From contig JAEWLZ010000182.1 of NCBI GenBank assembly GCA_023457295.1, positions 1-7,814 of the forward strand: a DNA stretch of 7,814 nucleotides, in the 5' to 3' direction. Of this stretch, positions 1-6,001 are shown one piece after another (position 1 is the stretch's first letter; each line of letters begins with the position of its first letter). Below the pieces are notes generated by a model. That model saw only the letters and a program-made list of their open reading frames with translations, did no database searches and was not told the origin of the DNA. This DNA is from Cyanobacteria bacterium OH_PDB_112 (GTDB lineage Bacteria > Cyanobacteriota > Vampirovibrionia > Gastranaerophilales > CAJFVJ01). A program made the translations under genes and the position numbers.

Positions 1-18
1 AATTCGTAATTTGTCCCA

Positions 19-1395
19 TTATACTAATACGCTCCTTGCATCTATTCTCTTCGACCAAAAATTCACAAGGTCTATCCTCGCCAAAAATCCTTGCGCTTCA
101 TCGTTTCTGGTCACTATAACCCCGCCATGTCCTGCCATAAGAAGTCTGTACAGCTCTGAAATATTTACCGATTCATCAAGCTGCGGGAGCGCATCACCCA
201 TTACATCGGAGACTTTACTGTCTTCAAGGTTTACACCGTCATAAAGAAGTTTCATAAGCGTAACTTCATTCAACCCACCGATAACTTTTCGACCATTAAG
301 CACAGGTAGTTGTGAAATCGCGTTTTCACGCATAATATTTGCTGCACTTACGGCGTAATCGTCGGCATTGACAGAGATGAGAGAAGTGTGTCGCTCTTTT
401 GCTTTTAAAATTTCGCCGACAGTCACTTTTTCAGGGGCTTGATTTAAAAAGCCGTTCTCAAACATCCAATCATCGGAAAAAATCTTTGTCAGATAATTTC
501 TACCGGTATCAGGCAACAGCACCACGACATTGCTTCCCTCAGGAAGCCTTTCCCCGTATTTCAGGGCAGCTGCAACCGCCGTACCGGCAGAACCTCCGAC
601 TAGAATCCCCTCTTCCCTTGCCAGTCTTCTTGTTATGGAAAAAGACTCTGTATCACTTACCCGCACAAATTCATCGACTACTTGTCTATTAAAAGTAATC
701 GGAATGAAATCTTCTCCTATTCCTTCGACCTTATATGATTTTGGCGAATCCCCGGACAAAATCGACCCTTCAGGGTCAGCCCCTATGATTTTAATATCGG
801 GGTTTTTCTCTTTCAGGTATTTTCCCGTACCTGAAATTGTTCCGCCTGTACCTATTCCGGCTACAAAAATATCAATCTTTCCGTCCAACGCGTCCCAAAT
901 CTCGGGACCTGTACTATGATAATGTGCTTCGGGATTTTTCAAATTGGTAAACTGGGAAGGACGGAAAGAATCAGGGATTTCCCTGGCAAGTCTGTCTGCG
1001 ACTCCGTTGTAGCTTTCGGGAGAATCCGGAGCCACAGATGTGGGCGTAATGACTAATTCAGCACCATACGCTTTTAAAAGATTTACCTTATCCTCGCTCA
1101 TCTTGTCGGGCAGAACAAAAATGCATCGATACCCCTTGCTTGCTGCCACAAGTGCAAGACCCGCACCGGTATTGCCTGCTGTGGCTTCTATAATTGTCCC
1201 GCCGGGTTTTAAAAGTCCGAGTCTTTCAGCTTCTTCTATCATTGCAAAAGCTATTCTATCCTTGGAACTTCCGCCCGGATTGAAATACTCTACTTTTGCA
1301 AAAAGATTGAAGTTCAACCCTTCTGTCAGCTTTGAAAGCTTTATTAAAGGTGTATTTCCGATGGTTTCCAAAATATTTTCATAGTATTTTTTCAT
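19..1395 (-). CDS. cbs: Cystathionine beta-synthase-type PLP enzyme (cystathionine beta-synthase / cysteine synthase) with two CBS domains
   Basis: A 458-residue fold-type II PLP enzyme. It would condense serine or O-acetylserine with homocysteine (to cystathionine) or with sulfide (to cysteine) in the cytoplasm. Seen in the sequence: the N-terminal TIGNTPLIKL motif (11-20); the PLP lysine K45 in PGGSSKDR; the substrate loop ATAGNTGAG (71-79); the phosphate loop GTGGT (182-186); GGSAG (267-271); and DTGRNYLTKIFSDDWM (296-311), which is typical of CBS rather than CysK. Residues about 324-450 form two CBS domains, a regulatory module often binding adenosyl ligands. The start has AAAGGA 8 bases upstream and the protein is full length. 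It is the last gene of the operon, 15 bases after cysE, so O-acetylserine is a likely substrate. Whether the main product is cystathionine or cysteine cannot be told from sequence. Family assignment is sure; the exact reaction is not. Confidence 0.93.
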   Translation of the reverse strand: MKKYYENILETIGNTPLIKLSKLTEGLNFNLFAKVEYFNPGGSSKDRIAFAMIEEAERLGLLKPGGTIIEATAGNTGAGLALVAASKGYRCIFVLPDKMSEDKVNLLKAYGAELVITPTSVAPDSPESYNGVADRLAREIPDSFRPSQFTNLKNPEAHYHSTGPEIWDALDGKIDIFVAGIGTGGTISGTGKYLKEKNPDIKIIGADPEGSILSGDSPKSYKVEGIGEDFIPITFNRQVVDEFVRVSDTESFSITRRLAREEGILVGGSAGTAVAAALKYGERLPEGSNVVVLLPDTGRNYLTKIFSDDWMFENGFLNQAPEKVTVGEILKAKERHTSLISVNADDYAVSAANIMRENAISQLPVLNGRKVIGGLNEVTLMKLLYDGVNLEDSKVSDVMGDALPQLDESVNISELYRLLMAGHGGVIVTRNDEAQGFLARIDLVNFWSKRIDARSVLV

Positions 1396-1410
1396 TATAA
1401 AATCCTTTCT

Positions 1411-2340
1411 TTATCTATGCGCCAAACTTAATGTTTCTGTGATATCTCCGCTCAAATTTGCCCAATAATCTTTCAGATTAATTTTGGTATTTCTGCCGTC
1501 TAATTTAACCAGTAGATTTGTCCCAACAACTGTGGAATTTGCAGGAACATTTTCCGTAACGACTGCATTACAGCCAATAACACTGTAGTCGCCGATAGTT
1601 TTACCACCGTGAATATTTGCTTTGGGCCAAATGGTGACATCGTTGCCGATAATAGGGTGTCTATCTTTTCCTTTATTAATTCCATCAGAACCTAAAAGTA
1701 CATTTCCGTGCCCGTGGAACCTGTCGCCGATTTTTGTAACTTCACCGACGACAAGTCCAGTGGGATGGTCGATAAATATTTGGCTTCCTATTGTCGCTCC
1801 GGGGTGGATTTCTGCTCCGGTTACTTCTTTTGCAGCCTCGGAGATTGACCTTGCTATGGTTGTTTCACCTTTTTTATAAAAATCATGCGCAACCCTGTGG
1901 GCGAAAGTTATTACAAGCGATTTGTAAATCACCGCCTCTTTTTCATCTTTTTCCTTCAGGGCAGGGTCTTTTTCGAGAATAAATTTCAAATCCTCCACCG
2001 ACTCTTTAAAAATATCGCTTTTGGGGTTTAAAGCCTCTTTGAACGCTTCAACAATTTTTTTGAGTCCGACATCTTTTATAACAGGTTGGTAAGGTCTGAT
2101 TTTTTTTACGATTTCTGTCGAAAAATTGCCCAGAGTTCCCCGCAAAGCTGTAACAGTAGTTTTTTTTAGCTTTGGTTTTTCCAAAGAAGGAGGAATTGCG
2201 CCGAAAGTTGCAACATCCTCAGTTAAAGGAGTTCTAAAATTCAGCACAATTCCGTTAAAAGGAGAATTACCATGACTTGATTTAACTTTTTGGTTATATT
2301 GACTATAAAATCTGTTTTGTTTTATTGCATTGATTATCAT
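1411..2340 (-). CDS. cysE: Serine O-acetyltransferase with long N-terminal extension
   Basis: A 309-residue left-handed beta-helix acetyltransferase that acetylates serine with acetyl-CoA to O-acetylserine, the first step of cysteine synthesis. Seen: a helical region with the family DPA motif (125-127) and HRVAHDFYKKG (148-158); hexapeptide repeats from about 176, with IHPGATIG; FIDHPTGLVVGE (189-200), holding the Asp-His pair of the active site; GKDRHP (224-229), matching the acetyl-CoA and serine loop GKRHP; and a C-terminal VPANSTVVGTN. The usual family tail after the helix is here DGRNTKINLKDYW. The first ~90 residues are not part of the usual enzyme; they are polar, then basic, and contain PFNG (27-30) and TFGA (45-48). 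The ATG has AAGGAA 6 bases upstream, inside the end of the preceding gene, which stops only 2 bases away, suggesting translational coupling. The function is well supported; the role of the extension is unknown. Confidence 0.93.
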   Translation of the reverse strand: MIINAIKQNRFYSQYNQKVKSSHGNSPFNGIVLNFRTPLTEDVATFGAIPPSLEKPKLKKTTVTALRGTLGNFSTEIVKKIRPYQPVIKDVGLKKIVEAFKEALNPKSDIFKESVEDLKFILEKDPALKEKDEKEAVIYKSLVITFAHRVAHDFYKKGETTIARSISEAAKEVTGAEIHPGATIGSQIFIDHPTGLVVGEVTKIGDRFHGHGNVLLGSDGINKGKDRHPIIGNDVTIWPKANIHGGKTIGDYSVIGCNAVVTENVPANSTVVGTNLLVKLDGRNTKINLKDYWANLSGDITETLSLAHR

Positions 2341-2342
2341 TT

Positions 2343-4139
2343 TTATTTCCTTATCTCAAGTTGCACTTGTTCTGTTTTAGCGTTTTTGTTTTTGTACAAT
2401 TTTTTGGTGTAATTTATGTTGAACCATGGCAAAAACCACCCCAAAAAAGCTGATATACCGATAATACTTATCGCTTCGGGAATACTTTTTTGGGCTTCTG
2501 CGAATTTCACAAGAGAATTTTTGGGATTGTCCAATTCTTTTGTAATGGTTTCGATATGATGTTTTAAGTCATTATCGGACTGAGCTTTTTTAAGGATTTC
2601 TATAATTTCCTTATTCGTTTCAGGCAATCTTATCTCTGATTTTCCTGCCTTGAACTGTCTTTGCAAAACTCCGTTACCTGATTTGACGGCTGTATTTTGG
2701 TGGGATAATTTTTCGGCTATCGCATTTAGGGCTTTTTTAGAATCGTCACTCAAGAAGTTGAATGTCTTTCTCAAATCTCCGCCAAGGTTATCGATATTTT
2801 GCGCAAAATCCGCTATGCCGTTTCTGTATTGGCTTACACCCGAGTAAACATCCTTTATGTTCTCAAAAGAAAAAGGCTTATTGGTTGGATTAAAATGGTT
2901 TTTGACAGATTTCAGCATCCTTGAAATAGCTACTCCGCTTGATTTTCTCATTAAAGTTGAGGTGATGTTTCGTAAAATTGGAACTGCAAAGACAATAGTG
3001 ACAAGACCGCTGAAGTCTCTTGTTGCGACTTCGCGTTTTTCGTCTTCATTTCTTGCCTGAAACCACCTGCACCCGAGCATCAACCCGAGAGTGTAAAAAG
3101 CCAAAACAGGATATGATGCGCTATGTCCGTTGAAATCAAAATATCTGTCTGTTGATGTCGAATTTTGACCAAAAGATACATTTTCTTTTTGTGTGGGTGA
3201 TTTTTTGTCTTTATTTTTATCATCTTTTATCAATCCGTTAAGTCCGGGGAATTGTTTATTTCGCTGATACATAATCGGAATTGAATACAAAAATGCACTC
3301 GTTGCCAAAATTGTCAAAGCGGTATTGATTCTTCTGCCTCTTATTTTTGAGGTATGAAGTTTTGCAAGATACGAGGATTTATCTTCGTCTGTGTATTTTG
3401 ATATTTTTTCAACAATATCTTTTGAATAATTAACTAAGTCACCCGTCAAAGCTCCGGCTTCTTTGATTAGTCCGTCTTTTAATGTCAAATTTTGTGAATT
3501 TTCAAGATGTATGCCGTGGGCTTTATTAATATCAGAGACAATTTTGCTGATTTCTGTGGTATTTTCTTTCACTTTTTCGCCTTTTTCTATATTGAGAGCG
3601 ATATTTGATAGTTTTTCCACTTTTTCATCAAGATTTATCGACTTTTCAAGATGAATTTTTCGGTGTTTTTCAAAAGCTTCATTAAAGATATTTTTGTAGA
3701 ACTCTTTTTTTAGATTCGTTTTGACACCTAAAGTATTTTTCTCATTCAAGACTCTCCCAAAAGAATCCGTCAAAGAGTCCAAAGCCTTAAACTGAATTTG
3801 AGATGCCCGTCCAAAGATTTTTTTGGAAACAAGCCCAAAAATCATTGGAATAGCAAACATGCAAGGACCTGAAAACATTTCACGAATAAGTTCTTCCACT
3901 CCGTTTTTGACGTTCAATTGACCGTCAAGTTCTTCTCTGTTACGCGTGAAAGCCTGATATGTCCTGGGGATAACCATTCCTATCATATCCACGAAAAGGA
4001 AATCCACCAGAACGCCACCTGTTTCAATTCGTTTGATTCCCGCTGTAACCAAATCTGTAAAGCCTCCTTTGAAATTTTGCGCCTCTTTTTTCTTTTTACC
4101 AAAGTCTATGTAATAATTATTCTGAATTGCTCCAATCAT
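2343..4139 (-). CDS. Multi-pass membrane protein of unknown function, first gene of the cysteine operon
   Basis: A 598-residue protein that I do not recognise. By eye it has about six hydrophobic segments: 42-59, 91-105, 271-290, 343-359, 377-395 and 554-573. Between segments 2 and 3 lies a long charged, probably helical stretch (110-265) rich in K, E and D. A low-complexity lysine-rich linker (303-320) runs into VSFGQNSTST, and a second helical soluble part covers 400-550. The N-terminus carries IDFGKKKKEAQNFKGG (11-26), with no classical signal peptide. The ATG at 4139 is the first usable start, because an in-frame stop lies 3 codons upstream. The best Shine-Dalgarno is AAAGG about 13 bases away, rather far. 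It sits 2 bases from cysE and behind the leader/attenuator, so it should be co-expressed with cysteine synthesis genes. A transport or sulfur role would be pure inference from position. The call as a real membrane-protein gene is firm. Confidence 0.85.
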   Translation of the reverse strand: MIGAIQNNYYIDFGKKKKEAQNFKGGFTDLVTAGIKRIETGGVLVDFLFVDMIGMVIPRTYQAFTRNREELDGQLNVKNGVEELIREMFSGPCMFAIPMIFGLVSKKIFGRASQIQFKALDSLTDSFGRVLNEKNTLGVKTNLKKEFYKNIFNEAFEKHRKIHLEKSINLDEKVEKLSNIALNIEKGEKVKENTTEISKIVSDINKAHGIHLENSQNLTLKDGLIKEAGALTGDLVNYSKDIVEKISKYTDEDKSSYLAKLHTSKIRGRRINTALTILATSAFLYSIPIMYQRNKQFPGLNGLIKDDKNKDKKSPTQKENVSFGQNSTSTDRYFDFNGHSASYPVLAFYTLGLMLGCRWFQARNEDEKREVATRDFSGLVTIVFAVPILRNITSTLMRKSSGVAISRMLKSVKNHFNPTNKPFSFENIKDVYSGVSQYRNGIADFAQNIDNLGGDLRKTFNFLSDDSKKALNAIAEKLSHQNTAVKSGNGVLQRQFKAGKSEIRLPETNKEIIEILKKAQSDNDLKHHIETITKELDNPKNSLVKFAEAQKSIPEAISIIGISAFLGWFLPWFNINYTKKLYKNKNAKTEQVQLEIRK

Positions 4140-4170
4140 CTTGATTCATCTGCCTTTCTGACAAAGTCTG

Positions 4171-4210
4171 CAAATTAAAACCCGCTTAATCTTTTTTGCG
4201 ATTAGCGGGT
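4171..4210 (-). terminator. Intrinsic terminator hairpin in the leader of the cysteine operon
   Basis: Read on the minus strand, ACCCGCTAATC (4210-4200) pairs with GATTAAGCGGGT (4191-4180). This gives 7 contiguous pairs, one bulged A and 4 more pairs, with loop GCAAAAAA, followed directly by TTTAATTTG. The GC-rich base next to a U-rich tail is the shape of a rho-independent terminator. On the plus strand the same stem is followed by CTTTTGATT, a weaker tail. No plus-strand gene ends here. The hairpin lies 41 bases before the start of the 598-residue membrane protein gene, so it fits a leader terminator better than an end-of-gene terminator. Confidence 0.65.
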
Positions 4211-4272
4211 CTTTTGATTGAAAAATCATTTTATCTACTGTTCAATAACAGCAAAAATAACCTGCTAATCGC
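4180..4272 (-). promoter_or_regulatory. Putative cysteine attenuator: competing antiterminator and terminator helices
   Basis: Three related segments lie in the leader of the minus-strand operon. In transcript order they are arm 1 (4272-4260, GCGAUUAGCAGGU), arm 2 (4210-4198, ACCCGCUAAUCGC) and arm 3 (4191-4180, GAUUAAGCGGGU). Arm 1 pairs with arm 2 over 9 contiguous base pairs, one A-C mismatch and 3 more pairs. Arm 2 instead pairs with arm 3 as a terminator, so the two structures exclude each other. A small perfect hairpin, CTGTT-loop-AACAG (4238-4251 on the plus strand), sits between arms 1 and 2. Arm 1 lies inside the cysteine-rich leader ORF, 11 bases after its first three Cys codons. 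Inference: scarce cysteine stalls the ribosome early, arm 1 captures arm 2, and the operon is read through. With ample cysteine the ribosome covers arm 1 and the terminator forms. Confidence 0.55.
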
Positions 4273-4295
4273 ATTCGCATAATACAGCAGCACAT
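4242..4295 (-). CDS. Putative cysteine-rich leader peptide (attenuator)
   Basis: A short ORF of 17 codons plus TGA, too short for normal gene calls: MCCCIMRMRLAGYFCCY. Five of 17 residues are cysteine, three in a row straight after the start (TGC TGC TGT) and two near the end (TGC TGT). It lies upstream of an operon carrying cysE and a CBS-type enzyme, and its codons 9-12 form the first arm of an RNA helix that competes with a terminator. This is the design of amino-acid leader peptides such as those of the trp, his and leu operons, where ribosome stalling at the codons of the end product turns the operon on. Weak point: no clear Shine-Dalgarno precedes the ATG (the upstream stretch is AACAATTGCAAA). 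A TATGAT box at 4324-4329 is a possible -10, but I see no convincing -35. Confidence 0.5.
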   Translation of the reverse strand: MCCCIMRMRLAGYFCCY

Positions 4296-4353
4296 TTTGC
4301 AATTGTTATTTGTGATAAAATTAATCATAATTACATTAGTCCTTAAATTTTTT

Positions 4354-4380
4354 GGTTGCCGAAACAATTTTCGGGCCACC
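4354..4380. repeat. Imperfect inverted repeat in the divergent promoter region
   Basis: GGTTGCCGAAA (4354-4364) and TTTCGGGCCACC (4369-4380) can pair around the 4-base loop CAAT, with one bulge and one mismatch, giving about 10 pairs. It is the most GC-rich patch of the otherwise AT-rich region between the divergent transcription units. Neither side is followed by a T-run, so it is not a standard terminator. It could be an operator for a dimeric regulator, for instance the repressor encoded from 4447, or part of a transcript leader. The base-pairing is seen; the function is open. Confidence 0.35.
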
Positions 4381-4446
4381 GTAAATTATTATATATTAAC
4401 CTATAAAAAAATCAACTAGTCAACAGGCTAAAAGGGAAAAAAATTT

Positions 4447-4989
4447 ATGAAACTTAAAAAAGAGCTTACATCCACACAGGAAAACTATTTGAAGGCTATC
4501 TTTGAGATAGTCCAAAAAAACAAAGCCGCTCGGGTAAAAGATATTTCAAAGGCTTTAAAAATAGGGGCATCATCGGTTTCAGAAGCCTTAAAAAGCTTAG
4601 CGGATAGAGGTTTTATAAACTATCAGCCTTATGGAATTATCACTTTGACTGATAAAGGTGAAACAATCACTGATGAATTAAATAAAAGGCATGCTATTAT
4701 TTGTAATTTTCTGGAAAATGTTCTTTTGGTGGATAAAGAAATCGTGGATAAAAACGCAAACAATATTGAATATGGCGTTTCAGAAGAAGTTTTGGAGAAA
4801 TTTGTGAGATTTTTGACTTTTATGCAGACCTGCTCTTGCAAAGAACCAAAATGGATTAAGAGTTTTAAATATTACTCAGAACACGGAGACTTGCAGGAAA
4901 AATGTCAGACCTGCATAGCAAGATGCAAGCAAAACCCTGATGGAATGAGCAACCGAAATTGCTGCGGGATGGAGAGTATTAATAATTAA
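4447..4989 (+). CDS. DtxR/MntR-family transcriptional repressor with cysteine-rich C-terminus
   Basis: A 180-residue regulator. Residues about 8-75 form the DtxR-type winged helix: TSTQENYLKAIFEI (8-21), ARVKDISKALKIGASSVSEALKSL as the helix-turn-helix (28-51), then the wing INYQPYGIITLTDKG (57-71). Residues 79-125 resemble the dimerisation and metal domain, with RHAIICNFL and NNIEYGVSEE. Aligned by eye to MntR, only two metal ligands remain (H82 and E108). The positions of Asp8, Glu11, Glu99 and His103 are N13, K16, N105 and Y109. The C-terminus instead carries a cysteine cluster (C129, C131, C153, C156, C160, C172, C173), so a different metal, an Fe-S centre or a redox signal is possible. 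Related DtxR proteins with such tails exist, to my memory, in anaerobes. The start has AAAAGGG about 9 bases upstream. It stands divergent from the cysteine operon and may control itself, its neighbour or the arsN2-like gene. Confidence 0.85.
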   Translation: MKLKKELTSTQENYLKAIFEIVQKNKAARVKDISKALKIGASSVSEALKSLADRGFINYQPYGIITLTDKGETITDELNKRHAIICNFLENVLLVDKEIVDKNANNIEYGVSEEVLEKFVRFLTFMQTCSCKEPKWIKSFKYYSEHGDLQEKCQTCIARCKQNPDGMSNRNCCGMESINN

Positions 4990-5046
4990 CCCAGGTTGGC
5001 GTATTTTCTTCTCAGGAGAAAATAACTTTGAGTTAGTTGTTGCTAT

Positions 5047-5075
5047 TTGACATCAGTTCAGACGTGGCTTATCCT
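5047..5075 (+). promoter_or_regulatory. Sigma-70-type promoter of the arsN2-like gene
   Basis: A consensus -35 TTGACA (5047-5052) is followed, after a 17-base spacer, by TATCCT (5070-5075), which matches four of six bases of the -10 consensus. Transcription would begin near 5082, about 29 bases before the start codon at 5111, leaving room for the strong ribosome binding site. It lies in the 121-base gap after the repressor gene, so the acetyltransferase can be expressed independently of it. Confidence 0.55.
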
Positions 5076-5110
5076 TATGGTTTAGAGAGAAGTTTTTTAA
5101 AGGAGATTAA

Positions 5111-5551
5111 ATGCAAGAATTATCCTTTCAAAAAGCAGAAATATTTGACTTGGATTTCATCAAAAACGTTCTTAAAAGTAATGAGCTTCCCTATGAAGAT
5201 TTGGAAACCAGTAAAGTGGAACTATTTTTGACTTATGAAAACTCGGATTTCGTTGGAGTTATAGGCTTGGAAATATTTGCTAATACAGGTCTTTTGCGTT
5301 CTATGGCTGTGAATGAAAAGTTCAGGAACAAAGGATACGGTAAAAAAATTTGCCAAAAACTTCTCAATTATTCAAAAGATATCGGAATATCGGAACTTTA
5401 TTTATTGACTTGTACCGCCAAAGTTTTTTTTGAAAAGATGGGATTTGAAGTAATCTCTCGGGAAAATGTTCCTGAGAGCATCAAATCCACAAATGAATTT
5501 TCAGGTCTTTGTCCCTGTTCTGCAATATGCTTGAGAAGAATTTTAAAATAA
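5111..5551 (+). CDS. arsN2: GNAT-family N-acetyltransferase, ArsN2 type
   Basis: A 146-residue acetyl-CoA-dependent acetyltransferase of the GNAT fold. Seen: the central strand FVGVIGLEIF (47-56); motif A, LLRSMAVNEKFRNKGYGKKI (61-80), whose R72-N-K-G-Y-G77 loop binds the pyrophosphate of acetyl-CoA; ELYLLTCTAKVFFEKMGF (95-112); and an ending ESIKSTNEFSGLCPCSAICL (122-141). The LYLLT-T-A--FF---GF segment and the STxEFxxLCPxSA tail are what I recognise as ArsN2, a family often found in arsenic resistance operons. Some related ArsN enzymes acetylate organoarsenicals; the substrate of ArsN2 itself is not settled in my knowledge. Length and start are typical, with AAAGGAG 5 bases before the ATG. 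No arsR, arsB/acr3, arsC or arsM is visible, so an arsenic role rests on family similarity only. It carries extra cysteines (C101, C134, C136, C140), some in the conserved tail. Confidence 0.82.
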   Translation: MQELSFQKAEIFDLDFIKNVLKSNELPYEDLETSKVELFLTYENSDFVGVIGLEIFANTGLLRSMAVNEKFRNKGYGKKICQKLLNYSKDIGISELYLLTCTAKVFFEKMGFEVISRENVPESIKSTNEFSGLCPCSAICLRRILK

Positions 5552-5612
5552 AAGTTATATTTTTTTTGCAAAAAATTACAAATTCCACAAAATCCGACAC
5601 TTAAAATCAATA

Positions 5613-5723
5613 CTAATTATAGGGCTTATAATCATCCACGATTTTTTCTTCATCCTTAAAAGAAGGGTCTATTTTGTCTGCATAATTCATGGCAAAGCTT
5701 TTCCATTCCTCGAAATTCAACAT
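5613..5723 (-). CDS. Small ORF of unknown function, possibly the 3' tail of a broken gene
   Basis: Thirty-six codons from ATG at 5723 to TAG, starting MLNFEEWKSFAMNY and ending KIVDDYKPYN. The frame stays open 12 codons further upstream, to a TAG at 5760-5762. Composition looks like a real protein: charged, with aromatic residues in a helix-like pattern and codon use like its neighbours. There is no Shine-Dalgarno before the ATG. The open frame ends just where the insertion-element sequence begins (about 5763-5771). The likeliest reading is therefore the C-terminal end of a gene whose front was lost when the element inserted or was deleted. A free-standing small protein is the alternative. 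I do not recognise the family. Confidence 0.35.
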   Translation of the reverse strand: MLNFEEWKSFAMNYADKIDPSFKDEEKIVDDYKPYN

Positions 5724-5770
5724 CTTTAACTTATTGTTCTTGAATACTTTTTCTTTGTACTACACCTATT

Positions 5771-5918
5771 TATACTAATCCCATAAATCTAGACACGAAA
5801 AAAGAGTTTTGTTTTAATTAAAACAGGCCTAGAAGGAAGGTGTAAAATTATGGGAAAAAGAAAAGTAAAAGAATACTCGGTAGAGTTCAAAATAATTGTA
5901 AATTATCACTTGATTTGA
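5771..5918 (+). mobile_element. Remnant of an IS3-family insertion sequence, left end only
   Basis: The stretch TATACTAATCCCATAAATCTAGACAC, starting near 5771, resembles IS3/IS150-type terminal repeats (a run of C's, an A-rich middle, ending in TAGACA). It is followed at the usual distance by a ribosome binding site (GAAGGAAGG, 5832-5840) and the start of a transposase OrfA. The element breaks off after about 150 bases. No OrfB and no right-hand repeat occur in the window. The outer boundary is uncertain by some 10 bases, and no target duplication can be defined. Confidence 0.5.
5850..5918 (+). pseudogene. Truncated IS3-family transposase OrfA (N-terminal fragment)
   Basis: An ORF of 22 codons plus TGA, with a strong ribosome binding site GAAGGAAGG. 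It begins MGKRKVKEYSVEFK, the typical start of an IS3 OrfA helix-turn-helix (K-R-x-Y-S-x-E-F-K). The family continues for about 90 or more residues, but here it runs into IIVNYHLI and a stop. The remainder of the helix-turn-helix and all of the DDE transposase (OrfB) are gone, so it cannot move by itself. Confidence 0.6.
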
Positions 5919-6001
5919 GATGAAGTATCAGGAAATTTGAGATAAAATCTTAATAAAAATTTATAAAATTAATATATAATAATTTTTTCATTTTTCTTCC
6001 C

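Larger units (their letters stand above)
4140..4446. other. Divergent intergenic region (307 bases)
   Basis: This is the space between the leftward cysteine operon and the rightward repressor gene. The left half holds the candidate leader peptide and attenuator. The centre holds the imperfect inverted repeat. The right part (4381-4446) is very AT-rich and should contain the promoter of the repressor gene, with TATATT and TATAAA boxes around 4391-4407, although no clear -35 partner is visible. A direct repeat of TCAAC flanks the small palindrome ACTAGT near 4412-4424. AAAAGGG (4431-4437) is the ribosome binding site of the repressor gene. Confidence 0.5.

Noticed and set aside
11..1384. Several plus-strand ORFs opposite the CBS-type gene
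   Set aside because: They are antisense to a clearly conserved enzyme and show no recognisable family motifs.
5003..5023. Hairpin ATTTTCT/AGAAAAT after the repressor gene as a terminator
   Set aside because: The 7-bp stem is nearly all AT and no T-run follows, so it is not convincing.
5037..5231. 64-codon plus-strand ORF
   Set aside because: It overlaps the ArsN2-type gene in another frame, has no ribosome binding site and includes that gene's promoter; it is a shadow frame.
5557..5575. TTTTTTGCAAAAAA after the acetyltransferase gene as a terminator
   Set aside because: This is a homopolymer palindrome without a GC stem or loop, expected by chance in AT-rich DNA.
5913..5943. Direct repeat ATTTGAGAT at a 22-base period
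   Set aside because: It could be an operator, but two 9-base copies in AT-rich DNA next to an IS scar are weak evidence.
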